Positions 25,490-33,721 of a stretch of 64,000 nucleotides of DNA are shown here, piece after piece. This stretch comes from Parabacteroides sp. PF5-6 (GTDB taxonomy: Bacteria; Bacteroidota; Bacteroidia; Bacteroidales; Tannerellaceae). The position numbers were made by a program, and so were the translations under genes. The stretch lies in the NCBI RefSeq assembly GCF_029504695.1, contig NZ_JAQFIN010000014.1, forward strand, positions 29,903 through 93,902, given 5' to 3'. The notes below the pieces were generated by a model that worked only from the letters and a program-made list of their open reading frames with translations, was not told the origin of the DNA and made no database searches. The first letter of the stretch is position 1. Every line of letters starts with the position of its first letter.

Positions 25490-26596
25490 ATGTTGGAAAC
25501 GTTACGATATATACCTTACCTGGTCCCTTGTCTCAGTTGCTTTTTATGGGCGGCGATACTTTTATTCCGTTGGGGAAAGACGTCTCTGTCGGTAAAAACA
25601 GGGACTGCCGCGTTGTTGCTGATGGGCGTCAGTTCGGCAATCCGGTTTGTTATGTTGACGGAAGGTTACGACCAGACAAATGGGTGGCCGATCGTCGAAG
25701 TCGTTTGCCTGTTGAGTTTCTTTTCGTGTATGATCCTTTACATCCGAAGGCTTACGCCCGGCAAACCGTCGTCGCGCCGCAACGACCTGTTACTATTCCT
25801 GCCCGCCCTGTTTGTCGGTGGTCTGTTGGCCGGTCTTTATCTATGGATGAATGAAGAACAACGATTGACTTTCCTGCCCGAAGCGCTCCACCCCCATGCG
25901 AAGAATGAAGCGAAATACCCGGATCTACTCTACCGCGCCTATTATATAATGTATGTCTACATTTACAAAATGACGGTAGTAGCCCTGGCGAACGTCGCAT
26001 TGATCTACGCATGGAGTAAACACAACCGGCAGAACCGCCCCATCCTGTTCTTTCTTGTTTTCGCCTTATTCTTTTCTCTTTTTATCCTCGAATGGGATTA
26101 TCTATTGTGGTGGAACCACCGGCTATGGATCGGTATTTGCCTGTCGCTTTGGGGTATCGCCCTTTTCTACCTGGGCTATTACCTCTCCCGGCAAAAAAGA
26201 CAGATCGAGCCAATCACTCCCGAACAATATACCGTCCCCGAATCGGACAACTGGCACCGGATCCGCGAGAAGCTCCTGCCCGTATTTCTCCAACTGATGG
26301 AAGAAGAACACCTCTTCCGGCAGCCCAACCTGCGGGTCGACGACCTGGTGCGCCTCACCCAGACCAACCGCAACTATATCTTCCGCCTCTTTAAAGAAGA
26401 ATACGGCTGCGGCTTCACCGAATATATCAACCGCCGACGTATCGACTACGCCCAACGCCTCGCCCGGCTACAGCCCGGCCTCACCCAGGAACAACTCGCC
26501 CAACAATCGGGCTTCACCCACAGCGCCACCTTCAGCCGCACCTTCAAGCAATATACCGGCATGACCTTCCGTGAGTGGCAGAAAACTGCCCAATAA
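25490..26596 (+). CDS. Membrane-bound AraC-family transcriptional regulator
   Basis: This 368-residue protein combines about six to seven membrane helices (residues 1-225) with a C-terminal AraC-type DNA-binding domain (about 265-368). The latter shows both helix-turn-helix units: VDDLVRLTQTNRNYIFRLFKEE and QEQLAQQSGFTHSATFSRTFKQYTGMTFREW. Membrane-anchored AraC regulators are frequent in Bacteroidota and are thought to respond to signals in the envelope. It shares a transcript with the helix-only paralogue just upstream. Its stop codon forms the first bases of a repeat array (26597-26678). The secreted GLUG-repeat protein downstream is a plausible target; that is inference. Confidence 0.85.
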   Translation: MLETLRYIPYLVPCLSCFLWAAILLFRWGKTSLSVKTGTAALLLMGVSSAIRFVMLTEGYDQTNGWPIVEVVCLLSFFSCMILYIRRLTPGKPSSRRNDLLLFLPALFVGGLLAGLYLWMNEEQRLTFLPEALHPHAKNEAKYPDLLYRAYYIMYVYIYKMTVVALANVALIYAWSKHNRQNRPILFFLVFALFFSLFILEWDYLLWWNHRLWIGICLSLWGIALFYLGYYLSRQKRQIEPITPEQYTVPESDNWHRIREKLLPVFLQLMEEEHLFRQPNLRVDDLVRLTQTNRNYIFRLFKEEYGCGFTEYINRRRIDYAQRLARLQPGLTQEQLAQQSGFTHSATFSRTFKQYTGMTFREWQKTAQ

Positions 26597-26678
26597 AACA
26601 TCGCACTTTCGTCAACCAAAGCGCAATGTTTTTCTCACCAAAGTGCAATGTTTTTTCGACCAAAGTGCGATGTTTTAA
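26597..26678. repeat. About 22-bp tandem array, CAAAGYGCAATGTTTT core
   Basis: Three units begin at about 26613, 26634 and 26657, preceded by one inverted unit (AAAACATCGCACTTTCGTC). The whole is nearly the same as the array at 6217-6300. It starts directly at the stop codon of the AraC-type gene. In RNA it could form a hairpin and serve as a 3' end. Confidence 0.8.
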
Positions 26679-26751
26679 AAAAGGGGGTTGGCGGGTTTCA
26701 AATCTACTCCGATAAATCGCTTCGCACCTTCTGACTTTCATCGGCTAAAAA

Positions 26752-26810
26752 TTGCTGATTCGTCAAAACTTTTTCGCAATTCGTCAAGTATTTTGCTGAT
26801 TCGTCAAAAA
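26752..26810. repeat. About 20.5-bp tandem array, core ATTCGTCAA
   Basis: Three units sharing GCTGATTCGTCAA or GCAATTCGTCAA recur at about 26752, 26773 and 26793. The rest of 26679-26949 holds the box TACTTTTG at 26829-26836, which is a possible -7 element for the next gene, and no coding sequence. Confidence 0.65.
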
Positions 26811-26949
26811 CCCGGCACCTATTCCCGTTACTTTTGCCACCGAAAGCAGACCGTTTTACCACCGTTTCATTTTCAATAAGTATGCAAAATAGGTTTCAAT
26901 CATATAAATATAAACAAGAATTTCTTACACATTAAAACAACAAAAGAAC

Positions 26950-29019
26950 ATGAGAAAAGCATTACTTTTTACCCTGGCGTGTCTGCTGGGGATTTGGTCG
27001 GTAAAGGCAGAAGATGTACCTGCTAACATCAAAGACGGGCTACAGGTTGGCGTAACAGAATATGTTATCGATTCGCCAGCAGGATTAGTCAGATTAGCTG
27101 ATCTTGTAAATAATGAAGGAGAGACTATGGAGTTCTATACATTTGAGATGACAGGAAATATTGACCTTAATAAATTAGAGGAAAACGATTGGGATCCGAT
27201 AGGAACCGGCACCCCCTTTAAAGGCACTTTTGACGGGAAAGATAAAACCATCAAGAATTTAACGATCACGGAAAATAATGTGAGCTATAACAGAGGACTG
27301 TTTGGTCATATTGATGGAGCAACAATCAAGAATCTAATATTGGAGGATGTGTCAATCGAGTCGTATAAGACTCCCGGTTCCGTTACTTATACAACAGGAG
27401 CTGTTGCTGGACTCATAACAGGTAGTGCTTCTGCCGTAAAAAACTGTCATGTGAGTGGAGTGGTAATTGGAACAGGTATATCCTATACCGGTGGGCTTAT
27501 TGGTAATCTTATAGCAGGAGGAATAAGTTTATGTAGCAATAGTGCTACTGTTTCAGTTGGTACCGATTCAGAGATTCCAATACATTTCATAGGCGGTTTA
27601 GTGGGTGCTTCTAGTGGGACAATATCTAGTAGGATAATAGATCAATGCTTCAATCAAGGAGTAGTTACCGGAAAAAACATTGGAACATTAAATATCGGCG
27701 GATTGGTTGGGTATGTAGTCAGCACTAACTCCGAAATCTCCAACAGTTACAATGTCGGCAATATCGTAGTAGATGGTGAAGCTACAGGAGATGCATTCAC
27801 GGGCGGAATAGCCGGAAACTCTAAAGCCAAAATCGAAAATTGCTATTCCTGCGCAAATATAACCGGAGGAACATTAGACAATAGTGCTACCGGAGGTCTG
27901 ATAGGGATGTATAAGGGTGGGAGTGTTGCTACTAACCTTGCCTTATCACAAAGCCTGACGGGAAATAATGACAACACATATTCTTTGATAGGGAAAATAG
28001 AAAATGAGGGGGATTTGAGTGGGATACAACAAAACTATGCCTGGTTAAAAGGCGAGGAAGATAGCTATTATGGTGTAGATGGACCAGAGGGAGCAAAGAC
28101 AGGCTCCCTATGGACAGGCTCTATGAGCGACCAGCCTTTCGCTGGTAATTGGAATTTTGAAGATGATGATTCTTGGGACTTCTCCGGCGCTGATGCCTTA
28201 ATGCCCAAACTCAAAGGTGAGATGTTGGTTAAACAACCCGATATCAAAAACCCATTGAAAGCAAGCTCTGAAACCCCTCCATCCCCCACTTACCACACCA
28301 TCACCCTGGAAGTGGCTCCGGGTATTGATTTGTACGGTATGACTGCCGGTAATCATCAGGTAGCGGAAAACGGACATCTGTTCCTGCAATTCCTGCCGGA
28401 AGCGACTACGGCTACAGCTGCCGATATATTTTTTGTGATCGATGGCATTGAAACGGCATTTAATGATCTGGGCGCGGGTAAGTATTTCTCTTATATCCTC
28501 AACTCGATCAAACAGAACCATTCGATCCTGATCGCGATGAAAGAATATGCCGTGACACTGCCGGAGGTGGAAGGTGTAGCGATCAATGTGGGCGCCGGTG
28601 TGCATCAAGTGGCATACGGGGAGAAGTTCAGCTTTACACTGACACTCGACGATTCGATTGATCCGGCGAAGGTACAGGTCTTTGCCAATGGGACGGAGAT
28701 CCAACCGGATGCCCTGCGTGCTACAGTGCTTTCTTATACGATCGATAAGGTGATTACCTCGATTGTGGTGGTGATCGAAGGAACGAATACAACGTCGAAC
28801 GCCGAGCTGACGCACGGCATGCGCGTTGTAGTGGAAAGTGGAAAGTTGAAAGTTGAAAACGGAACGGCTAACGCCGTGGATGTGGCGGTTTACTCGATCA
28901 CCGGCCAACACATGGTGCAACTTCGTGGACTTCGGGGTTCAAAAACCATCACATTACAACCGGGCGTTTATATCGTTCGCGCCGGGACACAGACGTGGAA
29001 GGTAATGGTTAATGATTAA
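26950..29019 (+). CDS. Secreted GLUG-repeat protein with C-terminal sorting-like domain
   Basis: This 689-residue exported protein has a signal peptide (residues 1-20, ending VKAED). Six GLUG-like motifs follow at roughly 33-residue spacing: GAVAG 150, GGLIG 181, GGLVG 215, GGLVG 250, GGIAG 285 and GGLIG 315, which fits a beta-helix or adhesin-like body. After a Pro-rich linker near residue 445 come beta-sandwich-like repeats, and the end (YSITGQHMVQLRGLRGSKTITLQPGVYIVRAG) looks like the DUF6383/type-A sorting-like domains of Parabacteroides surface proteins. The segment ESGKLKVENG is encoded by a heptamer-like GGAAAGTTGAAAGTTGAAA tract. The role is probably surface attachment or matrix; no catalytic motif is seen. 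Confidence 0.75.
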   Translation: MRKALLFTLACLLGIWSVKAEDVPANIKDGLQVGVTEYVIDSPAGLVRLADLVNNEGETMEFYTFEMTGNIDLNKLEENDWDPIGTGTPFKGTFDGKDKTIKNLTITENNVSYNRGLFGHIDGATIKNLILEDVSIESYKTPGSVTYTTGAVAGLITGSASAVKNCHVSGVVIGTGISYTGGLIGNLIAGGISLCSNSATVSVGTDSEIPIHFIGGLVGASSGTISSRIIDQCFNQGVVTGKNIGTLNIGGLVGYVVSTNSEISNSYNVGNIVVDGEATGDAFTGGIAGNSKAKIENCYSCANITGGTLDNSATGGLIGMYKGGSVATNLALSQSLTGNNDNTYSLIGKIENEGDLSGIQQNYAWLKGEEDSYYGVDGPEGAKTGSLWTGSMSDQPFAGNWNFEDDDSWDFSGADALMPKLKGEMLVKQPDIKNPLKASSETPPSPTYHTITLEVAPGIDLYGMTAGNHQVAENGHLFLQFLPEATTATAADIFFVIDGIETAFNDLGAGKYFSYILNSIKQNHSILIAMKEYAVTLPEVEGVAINVGAGVHQVAYGEKFSFTLTLDDSIDPAKVQVFANGTEIQPDALRATVLSYTIDKVITSIVVVIEGTNTTSNAELTHGMRVVVESGKLKVENGTANAVDVAVYSITGQHMVQLRGLRGSKTITLQPGVYIVRAGTQTWKVMVND

Positions 29020-29049
29020 TTATTAATGATTAATTGGCTAATAGACATT

Positions 29050-29085
29050 CTTAGTTCCTCTTCTTGGATAAGAAGGGGAGCTAAG
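29050..29085. repeat. Hairpin in the GLUG gene/AraC spacer
   Basis: A 16-base arm CTTAGTTCCTCTTCTT (29050-29065) pairs with AAGAAGGGGAGCTAAG (29070-29085) with two wobble positions and a 4-base loop. A second, weaker palindrome with GCTTTAC/GTAAAGC follows near 29107-29132 and recurs around 5551 and 54983. TTAATGATTAATTA-type simple repeats fill the rest of 29020-29169. Confidence 0.65.
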
Positions 29086-29169
29086 ATAGTTCCTAATCCC
29101 CAATAGCTTTACACTTCGCTAAGCGTAAAGCGATTAACAATTAACAATTCATAATTAACAATTATTCCC

Positions 29170-29868
29170 ATGTTCCTCTCCCTCCCCCTCCTTTTCCCTC
29201 CCTGCATCTGTCTCTTCTGGTCCGTCCTGTTGGGTGTCAGATGGAAAGAATACCGGCGCGCGCAGCGCATGGCGGCGATCGGATTATTTCTCCTGGCGGT
29301 AGGGATATTCGGATGCTATTATGTATTGGAGAGCTATTGGGACATCCGATTGAATGAACAACTAAGCTTGACGCAAATCCTGGCCGTAAGCCTGCCCGCC
29401 ATCGGGATCTGTTATGGTGTAGGCTTTTATTTCTCCCGCTGGCCGGAACCCACTCCTGCCGAGACACCGGAACCGCCAACAGAAGAGGCCGTTGAAGAAC
29501 TTACCGAAACCGCCGAACCGGCAGCCAAAAGTTATGAAAAGCTCCTGCCTGAATTTAACCGCCTGATGGAGGAAGAGAAAATATTCCTGCAGAAGAACCT
29601 GCGGCGCGAAGACTTCGCCGAGCGGATGAAGACCAACCGCACCTATATCGCCCAGTTGATACGCGAAGAGTACCAATGCGGCTTCTCCGAATTTATCAAC
29701 CGCCGCCGCATCACCTACGCCTGCGACCTCTTGCGCCAGCACCCCGAGATTCCCCAAGATCAGCTCGCCACCAAAAGCGGCTTCACCAACATCTCCACCT
29801 TCAGCCGTACCTTCAAGCAATATACCGGCACGACCTTCCGGCAGTGGCAGAAAAATATCCCTGAGTAG
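29170..29868 (+). CDS. Short membrane AraC-family regulator
   Basis: This 232-residue protein starts like its neighbours (MFLSLPLLFPPCICLFWSVLLGVRW) but keeps only about three membrane helices (1-88). A Pro/Glu-rich linker (WPEPTPAETPEPPTEEAVEE) leads to an AraC DNA-binding domain (about 130-230), with EDFAERMKTNRTYIAQLIREE and QDQLATKSGFTNISTFSRTFKQYTGTTFRQW. The DNA-binding part is close to that of the gene at 25490, so the two arose by duplication and this one lost most of its sensor helices. It directly follows the GLUG-repeat gene and is followed by another repeat array. Confidence 0.83.
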   Translation: MFLSLPLLFPPCICLFWSVLLGVRWKEYRRAQRMAAIGLFLLAVGIFGCYYVLESYWDIRLNEQLSLTQILAVSLPAIGICYGVGFYFSRWPEPTPAETPEPPTEEAVEELTETAEPAAKSYEKLLPEFNRLMEEEKIFLQKNLRREDFAERMKTNRTYIAQLIREEYQCGFSEFINRRRITYACDLLRQHPEIPQDQLATKSGFTNISTFSRTFKQYTGTTFRQWQKNIPE

Positions 29869-29940
29869 GAGGGGGAGTAGTATCACATGTGACTACTTGA
29901 CTACTTTGACTACTCAAGCCCGGCAGCTTTTTGAAAAAGG

Positions 29941-29998
29941 CCGACGGCCTTTTGGAAAACTCCGACGGCCTTTTGGAAAACTCCGACGGCCTTTTTGG
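29941..29998. repeat. 21-bp tandem array, core CCGACGGCCTTTTGGAAAA
   Basis: Two identical 21-bp units (29941-29961 and 29962-29982) and a third partial unit are seen. They belong to the same sequence family as the array at 6019-6102. The array lies 72 bases after the short AraC-type gene. Confidence 0.85.
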
Positions 29999-30136
29999 AG
30001 AGGTGGTGGCTTGGTAGTTAAATGGCGGATGTTAACAAATGTAAACGGCAAACAGCGGTAAATCGATCACCCAAAACAGTTTTTCATTTTTTTACTACCA
30101 TCATACAGCCGGAACAGCCGACAATGTTAAACGGAT

Positions 30137-30252
30137 CAGTCGCTTCGCTCCTTAGTAGTCAGAGTAGTCAAGTAGTTATCAGTCGCTTCGCTCCTTAGTA
30201 GTCAGAGTAGTCAAGTAGTTATCAGTCGCTTCGCTCCTTAGTAGTCAAGTAG
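30137..30252. repeat. 43-bp tandem repeat with GTAGTCA motifs
   Basis: Two perfect 43-bp copies (30137-30179 and 30180-30222) and a third shortened copy (30223-30252, missing one AGAGTAGT) are built from AGTAGTCA words. The reverse complement words GACTACTTGA and GACTACTCTGA follow at about 30262-30326 and precede at 29890-29915, so the region 29880-30330 can fold on itself. Bases 30330-30451 show no feature. Confidence 0.8.
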
Positions 30253-30451
30253 AAAATACCGCATGCGACTACTTAACTACTTGACTACTTGACTACTCTG
30301 ACTACTCATCTGACTACTCTGACTACTGCATAAGGCGTAGTCATACGCCGATATGCCTGATATCCAGCGATGAAAGAAAATCCTGTATGATGTAAGTAAA
30401 AAAACGAAAAACTCTGTTCGGAGGGTATTTTGGGCTTTTTGTTCTTTGGGA

Positions 30452-30952
30452 TCAATTATTCTTCAATCCTTCCACCCAGCGGTCGAGGCGCCCATCGGTT
30501 TCGCTGTCTTCATTGACTTCATCCAAAGGCAGGCCGACAAACTGGCCGTCGATCAAAGCCACGGAGTCGTCGAAAATATAGCCTTCGGGTGAGGTGAATC
30601 CGCAGAAACGGCATCCTGTATCTTGTAATTCTTTGTAAATGATGCCGATCGCATCGCAGAAGGAGTCGCCAAAAGAAGAGGCGTCGCCGGTTCCGAACAA
30701 GGCAACGGTCTTGCCGGATAGATCGGCTTTTTTTAGCTTCGGCAGGAAGCCTTCCCAATCGTCCTGCAAATCACCTACACCCCAGGTCGATGATCCCAAG
30801 AGCAGAAGTTCGTACGCGGCAGTATCTTCCACGCTGGCTTCACCTACGTTATATACATCCGAAGAATCAATCCCTAACTTGCCGGCTAAACGTCCGGCGA
30901 TATCTTCCGTTGTGCCGGAAGAAGAACCAAAGAAAATGGCTGTCTTTTTCAT
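30452..30952 (-). CDS. fldA: Flavodoxin
   Basis: This 166-residue protein is a long-chain flavodoxin, a small FMN electron carrier. It starts with KKTAIFFGSSSGTTEDIA, the phosphate-binding loop for FMN. Further family blocks are LLLLGSSTWGVGDLQDDWEGFLP, VALFGTGDASSFGDSFCDAIG and a C-terminal FVGLPLDEVNEDSETDGRLDRWVEGL. I start at MKKTAIFF and not at 31021 because the family fold begins there. The formate/nitrite channel gene lies upstream on the same strand, 147 bases away. Flavodoxin may feed electrons to pyruvate or hydroxyacyl-CoA systems; no specific partner is shown. Confidence 0.95.
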   Translation of the reverse strand: MKKTAIFFGSSSGTTEDIAGRLAGKLGIDSSDVYNVGEASVEDTAAYELLLLGSSTWGVGDLQDDWEGFLPKLKKADLSGKTVALFGTGDASSFGDSFCDAIGIIYKELQDTGCRFCGFTSPEGYIFDDSVALIDGQFVGLPLDEVNEDSETDGRLDRWVEGLKNN

Positions 30953-31060
30953 TGTCAATCTATTTAATGCATGGTTTAGGAAGAAAAGGTTTCTCCCGTC
31001 CCCCTTTGGAGAACGGTACAAATGTCTGGGAAACCGAGTAACGGAACAATACCTATATCA

Positions 31061-31086
31061 AGGGATATTTACGGGTGAATATCCCT
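31061..31086 (-). other. Hairpin between the focA-like gene and the flavodoxin gene
   Basis: AGGGATATT (31061-31069) and AATATCCCT (31078-31086) form a perfect 9-bp stem just past the focA-like stop codon. There is no T run, so it is a weak terminator candidate. Confidence 0.4.
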
Positions 31087-31099
31087 ATATATGGTGATC

Positions 31100-31885
31100 T
31101 TATCTCTCCCGGAGGTATAAATACCAGTAGGCGCATCCGACAAAGACGGCTCCTCCGATCAGGTTGCCGAGAGTCGCGGGGATCAGGTTTTGCAGGATGA
31201 AAGCGCTCCACAGGATATCGGCACCCGAATAGATCGCGGCGGGAATAAAGAACATATTGGCAATGGAGTGCTCGTAACCTAAGGTGACAAAGAGCATCAC
31301 CGGGATCCAGATGCCGATGCACTTGCCCGAAATATCTTTCGCCGCGTAGCCCATCCACATACCCAGGCATACCAGCCAGTTGGCACCAATGCCTTTGATC
31401 AGTACGGTGGTGAAGTCCTGGTTGACCTTGCCCGCGGCGAATTGATGGAGGTAACTCTGCCAGGGCTCCTGATCGAATAGCCCGACGCCTGTCGAGAGTA
31501 GGTAGGCGATAAGCTGTGTGCCGATGAAATTAAATAGATAAGAATAAATCAGTAGCTTGATGTAGCTGATTGCTTTCAGCCGTTTTTGCAATAAAGGCAG
31601 GGTGAAAGCCGTACAGTCGCTGGTGAATAGATCCGCCCCGGTGATCGACACCATAATCAGTCCGATCGGGAAAAGCGCGCCGGAAATAAACTTAATCAGC
31701 CCCGGATTGGCGGCGCCTACGCCCGGCATTCCTCCGGCAACCGTAACGGACAACAGTCCGCCAAAGGCAATAAACGCTCCGCCCAGGATCGCAATAAGGG
31801 CAAAATGCAAAAAAGGCATACGGCTCTTGTTTATGCCGGCCGCGGCAAATTCAACGGCTATTTCTTTCGGACTATTATAGTTCAT
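31100..31885 (-). CDS. Formate/nitrite transporter family channel
   Basis: This 261-residue inner-membrane protein belongs to the FocA/NirC family, pentameric channels for formate, nitrite or related small anions. Six hydrophobic segments are visible with the family blocks MPFLHFALIAILGGAFIAFGGL, LIMVSITGADLFTSDC, KGIGANWLVCLGMWMGYAAKD (with the NWLVC-type signature) and MLFVTLGYEHSIANMFFIP, which contains the conserved EHS(V/I)ANM motif and the channel histidine. Formate made by pyruvate formate-lyase is the likely substrate in a gut anaerobe, but nitrite or hydrosulfide cannot be excluded. Confidence 0.92.
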   Translation of the reverse strand: MNYNSPKEIAVEFAAAGINKSRMPFLHFALIAILGGAFIAFGGLLSVTVAGGMPGVGAANPGLIKFISGALFPIGLIMVSITGADLFTSDCTAFTLPLLQKRLKAISYIKLLIYSYLFNFIGTQLIAYLLSTGVGLFDQEPWQSYLHQFAAGKVNQDFTTVLIKGIGANWLVCLGMWMGYAAKDISGKCIGIWIPVMLFVTLGYEHSIANMFFIPAAIYSGADILWSAFILQNLIPATLGNLIGGAVFVGCAYWYLYLRER

Positions 31886-31999
31886 AATTGTTTCGTCTTG
31901 TTTCCAGGGGCTAATATAGCCATAAATTGAACGATTTTACCCCTGTTTTTCCGGAATTATAAAGGCCACTAAATGAGTCTACTTGAGGGACTATTCATT

Positions 32000-32044
32000 T
32001 GTTGATAATTATCAACAAATGTGTTGACGGTTATCAACAAACAA
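32000..32044. repeat. 22-bp direct repeat with TTATCAACA words
   Basis: Two 22-bp units (GTTGATAATTATCAACAAATGT at 32001 and a near copy at 32023) contain TGTTGATAATTATCAACA, a perfect 18-base palindrome. They lie in the divergent region 31886-32197 between the focA-like gene and the ABC operon, so they may be regulator sites. The sequences resemble DnaA boxes in one mismatch. Confidence 0.6.
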
Positions 32045-32138
32045 ATACTCCCGTCGGTTGACAGAAATACTCGGGCCAATCCGGATTCGAATCCGCAGAT
32101 GGCTTTTTATGCGTTTTCGGGAAAAAAAGCCGGAATAA

Positions 32139-32169
32139 TTTGTTTATCGCGAAAGAATAATTACATTTG
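32139..32169 (+). promoter_or_regulatory. Promoter of the ABC-GntR operon
   Basis: TTTG (32139-32142) and TACATTTG (32162-32169) with a 19-base spacer match the Bacteroidota consensus exactly. The first start codon is 29 bases downstream. Confidence 0.85.
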
Positions 32170-32172
32170 CAG

Positions 32173-32192
32173 TGTACTAATATGCTAATACA
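32173..32192. promoter_or_regulatory. Operator-like palindrome for the GntR regulator
   Basis: TGTACTAATATGCTAATACA is an imperfect 20-base palindrome with outer TGTA/TACA and inner TA steps. It covers the expected transcription start, where YtrA-type GntR repressors commonly bind and autoregulate. The binding is inferred. Confidence 0.5.
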
Positions 32193-32197
32193 GATAA

Positions 32198-33034
32198 ATG
32201 ATCGATATGATACAACTTAAAGATGTCAATTTTGCTTATAAAAGCAATAAACCGGTCCTTCGGAATATTACGTTGGAAATGGGACCCGGACGTATTTATG
32301 GTTTATTGGGGAAGAACGGCGAAGGGAAGACCACGCTGTTGAATATCCTTTGCGGGCAGTTGTTTCCCCAGAGCGGGCAGTGTCGGGTCTTGGATGCAGA
32401 GCCGAAGAAACGGGCGGTCGATTTCCTGCAGCAGTTGTTTATCTTGCCGGAGGAAGTGAAGCTGCCGGATGTGACGGCCAACGCCTATATGGAAATGTAC
32501 CGGCCGTTCTATCCGGGTTTCCGTCAGGACCTGGCGGATCTTTGTTTCAAAGAATTTGAGATCGAGGGGGATAAACGGATCGCGAAGATGTCGTTGGGGC
32601 AGAAGAAAAAAGTGGCGCTGGCTTTGGCGTTATCCGTTCAGGCGCCTCTGTTGTTATTAGACGAGCCGACCAACGGCTTGGATATCCCTTCCAAAGTGGT
32701 GTTTCGGCGCCTGGTTTCTTCTTGCCTGAATGAAAATCAGACGGTGATTATTTCCACGCATCAGGTACGCGACCTGGAGAGTCTGATCGATTCGGTATTG
32801 ATTTTGGAAAACTGCCGGATCCTGTTGAACGCCGATCTGGGTAAGGTGGCCGAGAAACTTTTTTTCCGTTTGGTGTCTGCCGAAGAGAAAGTATTGTATG
32901 CCGAAACGTCTCCTGTCGGCCTAATGGGGGTAGGTGAGAATGTCGGAGGTGAGGAAACGCCGGTATCCCTGGAGCTTTTGTTTCAGGCGGTGACCCGCAA
33001 TCCGAAAGAGATCAAGCAACTGTTTAACGTATAA
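32198..33034 (+). CDS. ABC transporter ATP-binding protein
   Basis: This 278-residue ATPase energises a small exporter-type ABC transporter. Visible motifs are Walker A GLLGKNGEGKTT, the Q-loop region, signature KMSLGQKKKVAL, Walker B LLLLDEPTNGLD and the switch histidine in IISTHQVRDLE. The Walker A has GEGKT where most relatives have GAGKT or GSGKT. An in-frame ATG four codons later is an alternative start. The membrane subunit and a GntR regulator follow, the same layout as the ytr operon of Bacillus, which responds to cell-wall antibiotics. The transported compound is unknown. Confidence 0.92.
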   Translation: MIDMIQLKDVNFAYKSNKPVLRNITLEMGPGRIYGLLGKNGEGKTTLLNILCGQLFPQSGQCRVLDAEPKKRAVDFLQQLFILPEEVKLPDVTANAYMEMYRPFYPGFRQDLADLCFKEFEIEGDKRIAKMSLGQKKKVALALALSVQAPLLLLDEPTNGLDIPSKVVFRRLVSSCLNENQTVIISTHQVRDLESLIDSVLILENCRILLNADLGKVAEKLFFRLVSAEEKVLYAETSPVGLMGVGENVGGEETPVSLELLFQAVTRNPKEIKQLFNV

Positions 33035-33046
33035 AAGAAGAAAGTT

Positions 33047-33721
33047 ATGAATACCCTATTTAGTTTGAAACGCATCGGCTTTATTCTGCGGGCGGATTGG
33101 ATTGAGAACCGGAAGAACTGGGCGATCACGATAGGCTTACTTTTGGTGGCCTATGTATTCCTGTTGTGGGACAGGAGTTTTGTGCAAAACAATTTGATGG
33201 GTTGGACGATTTTTATCGCAGCTATTTTGTTTTTCAAGTTTGTCGAGCGAAAGGTGCATGGCTCTAAAGGTTTGTTCCTGACTTTGCCGGCGAGCAATCT
33301 GGAGAAGTTTGTGGCGATATGGGTGGTTGCTCTTTTTTATCTGGCTTCCTGTTTCCTGGTCTTCTGGGGGGTGATAGGTGTGAATAATCTGATCTCCGGT
33401 CATCCGGCGGTTGAATTGTTCCGCACGGTTCCGGCAACGGGTGTTGTGGCAGTGACCGTATTTTTCACCTGTTGGCTGTTTGCCTCTTATATGACGTTCC
33501 GCAAGAACGCTGGTGCGATCGGAGTAGCCTTGTTGGTTGCTCTGGTTGCCGGTTTTGTGCGTCTTATGGTTGAATTGAGCACGGTGAAAATGCTTCGAAG
33601 TTATGATTGGGGCGAAGCGATGGGCAGCCTTTTTCATCATTATTATATCGGGGTGTATCTCTTGTCGGCCGCGCTATTGTATTATTCGTATTGGCGATTA
33701 ACTAAAAAACAGATCCGATGA
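33047..33721 (+). CDS. ABC transporter membrane subunit
   Basis: This 224-residue protein has about six hydrophobic helices and no other domain, as expected for the permease of a YtrA-type ABC system. It starts 12 bases after the ATPase gene and overlaps the GntR gene by four bases (ATGA), so the three proteins are co-translated. A short basic segment (ERKVHGSKGLFLTLPASNLEKF) after the second helix resembles the cytoplasmic loop of ABC-2-type permeases that contacts the ATPase. No substrate clue is seen. Confidence 0.8.
   Translation: MNTLFSLKRIGFILRADWIENRKNWAITIGLLLVAYVFLLWDRSFVQNNLMGWTIFIAAILFFKFVERKVHGSKGLFLTLPASNLEKFVAIWVVALFYLASCFLVFWGVIGVNNLISGHPAVELFRTVPATGVVAVTVFFTCWLFASYMTFRKNAGAIGVALLVALVAGFVRLMVELSTVKMLRSYDWGEAMGSLFHHYYIGVYLLSAALLYYSYWRLTKKQIR

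Noticed and set aside
24693..26596. One AraC regulator split by a frameshift
   Set aside because: The second gene has its own complete set of membrane helices and start, so the two are paralogues and not halves.
32000..32039. Cluster of DnaA-box-like TTATCAACA words as a replication origin
   Set aside because: Each differs from TTATCCACA, only three occur, they are part of a 22-bp repeat, and no dnaA or dnaN gene is near.
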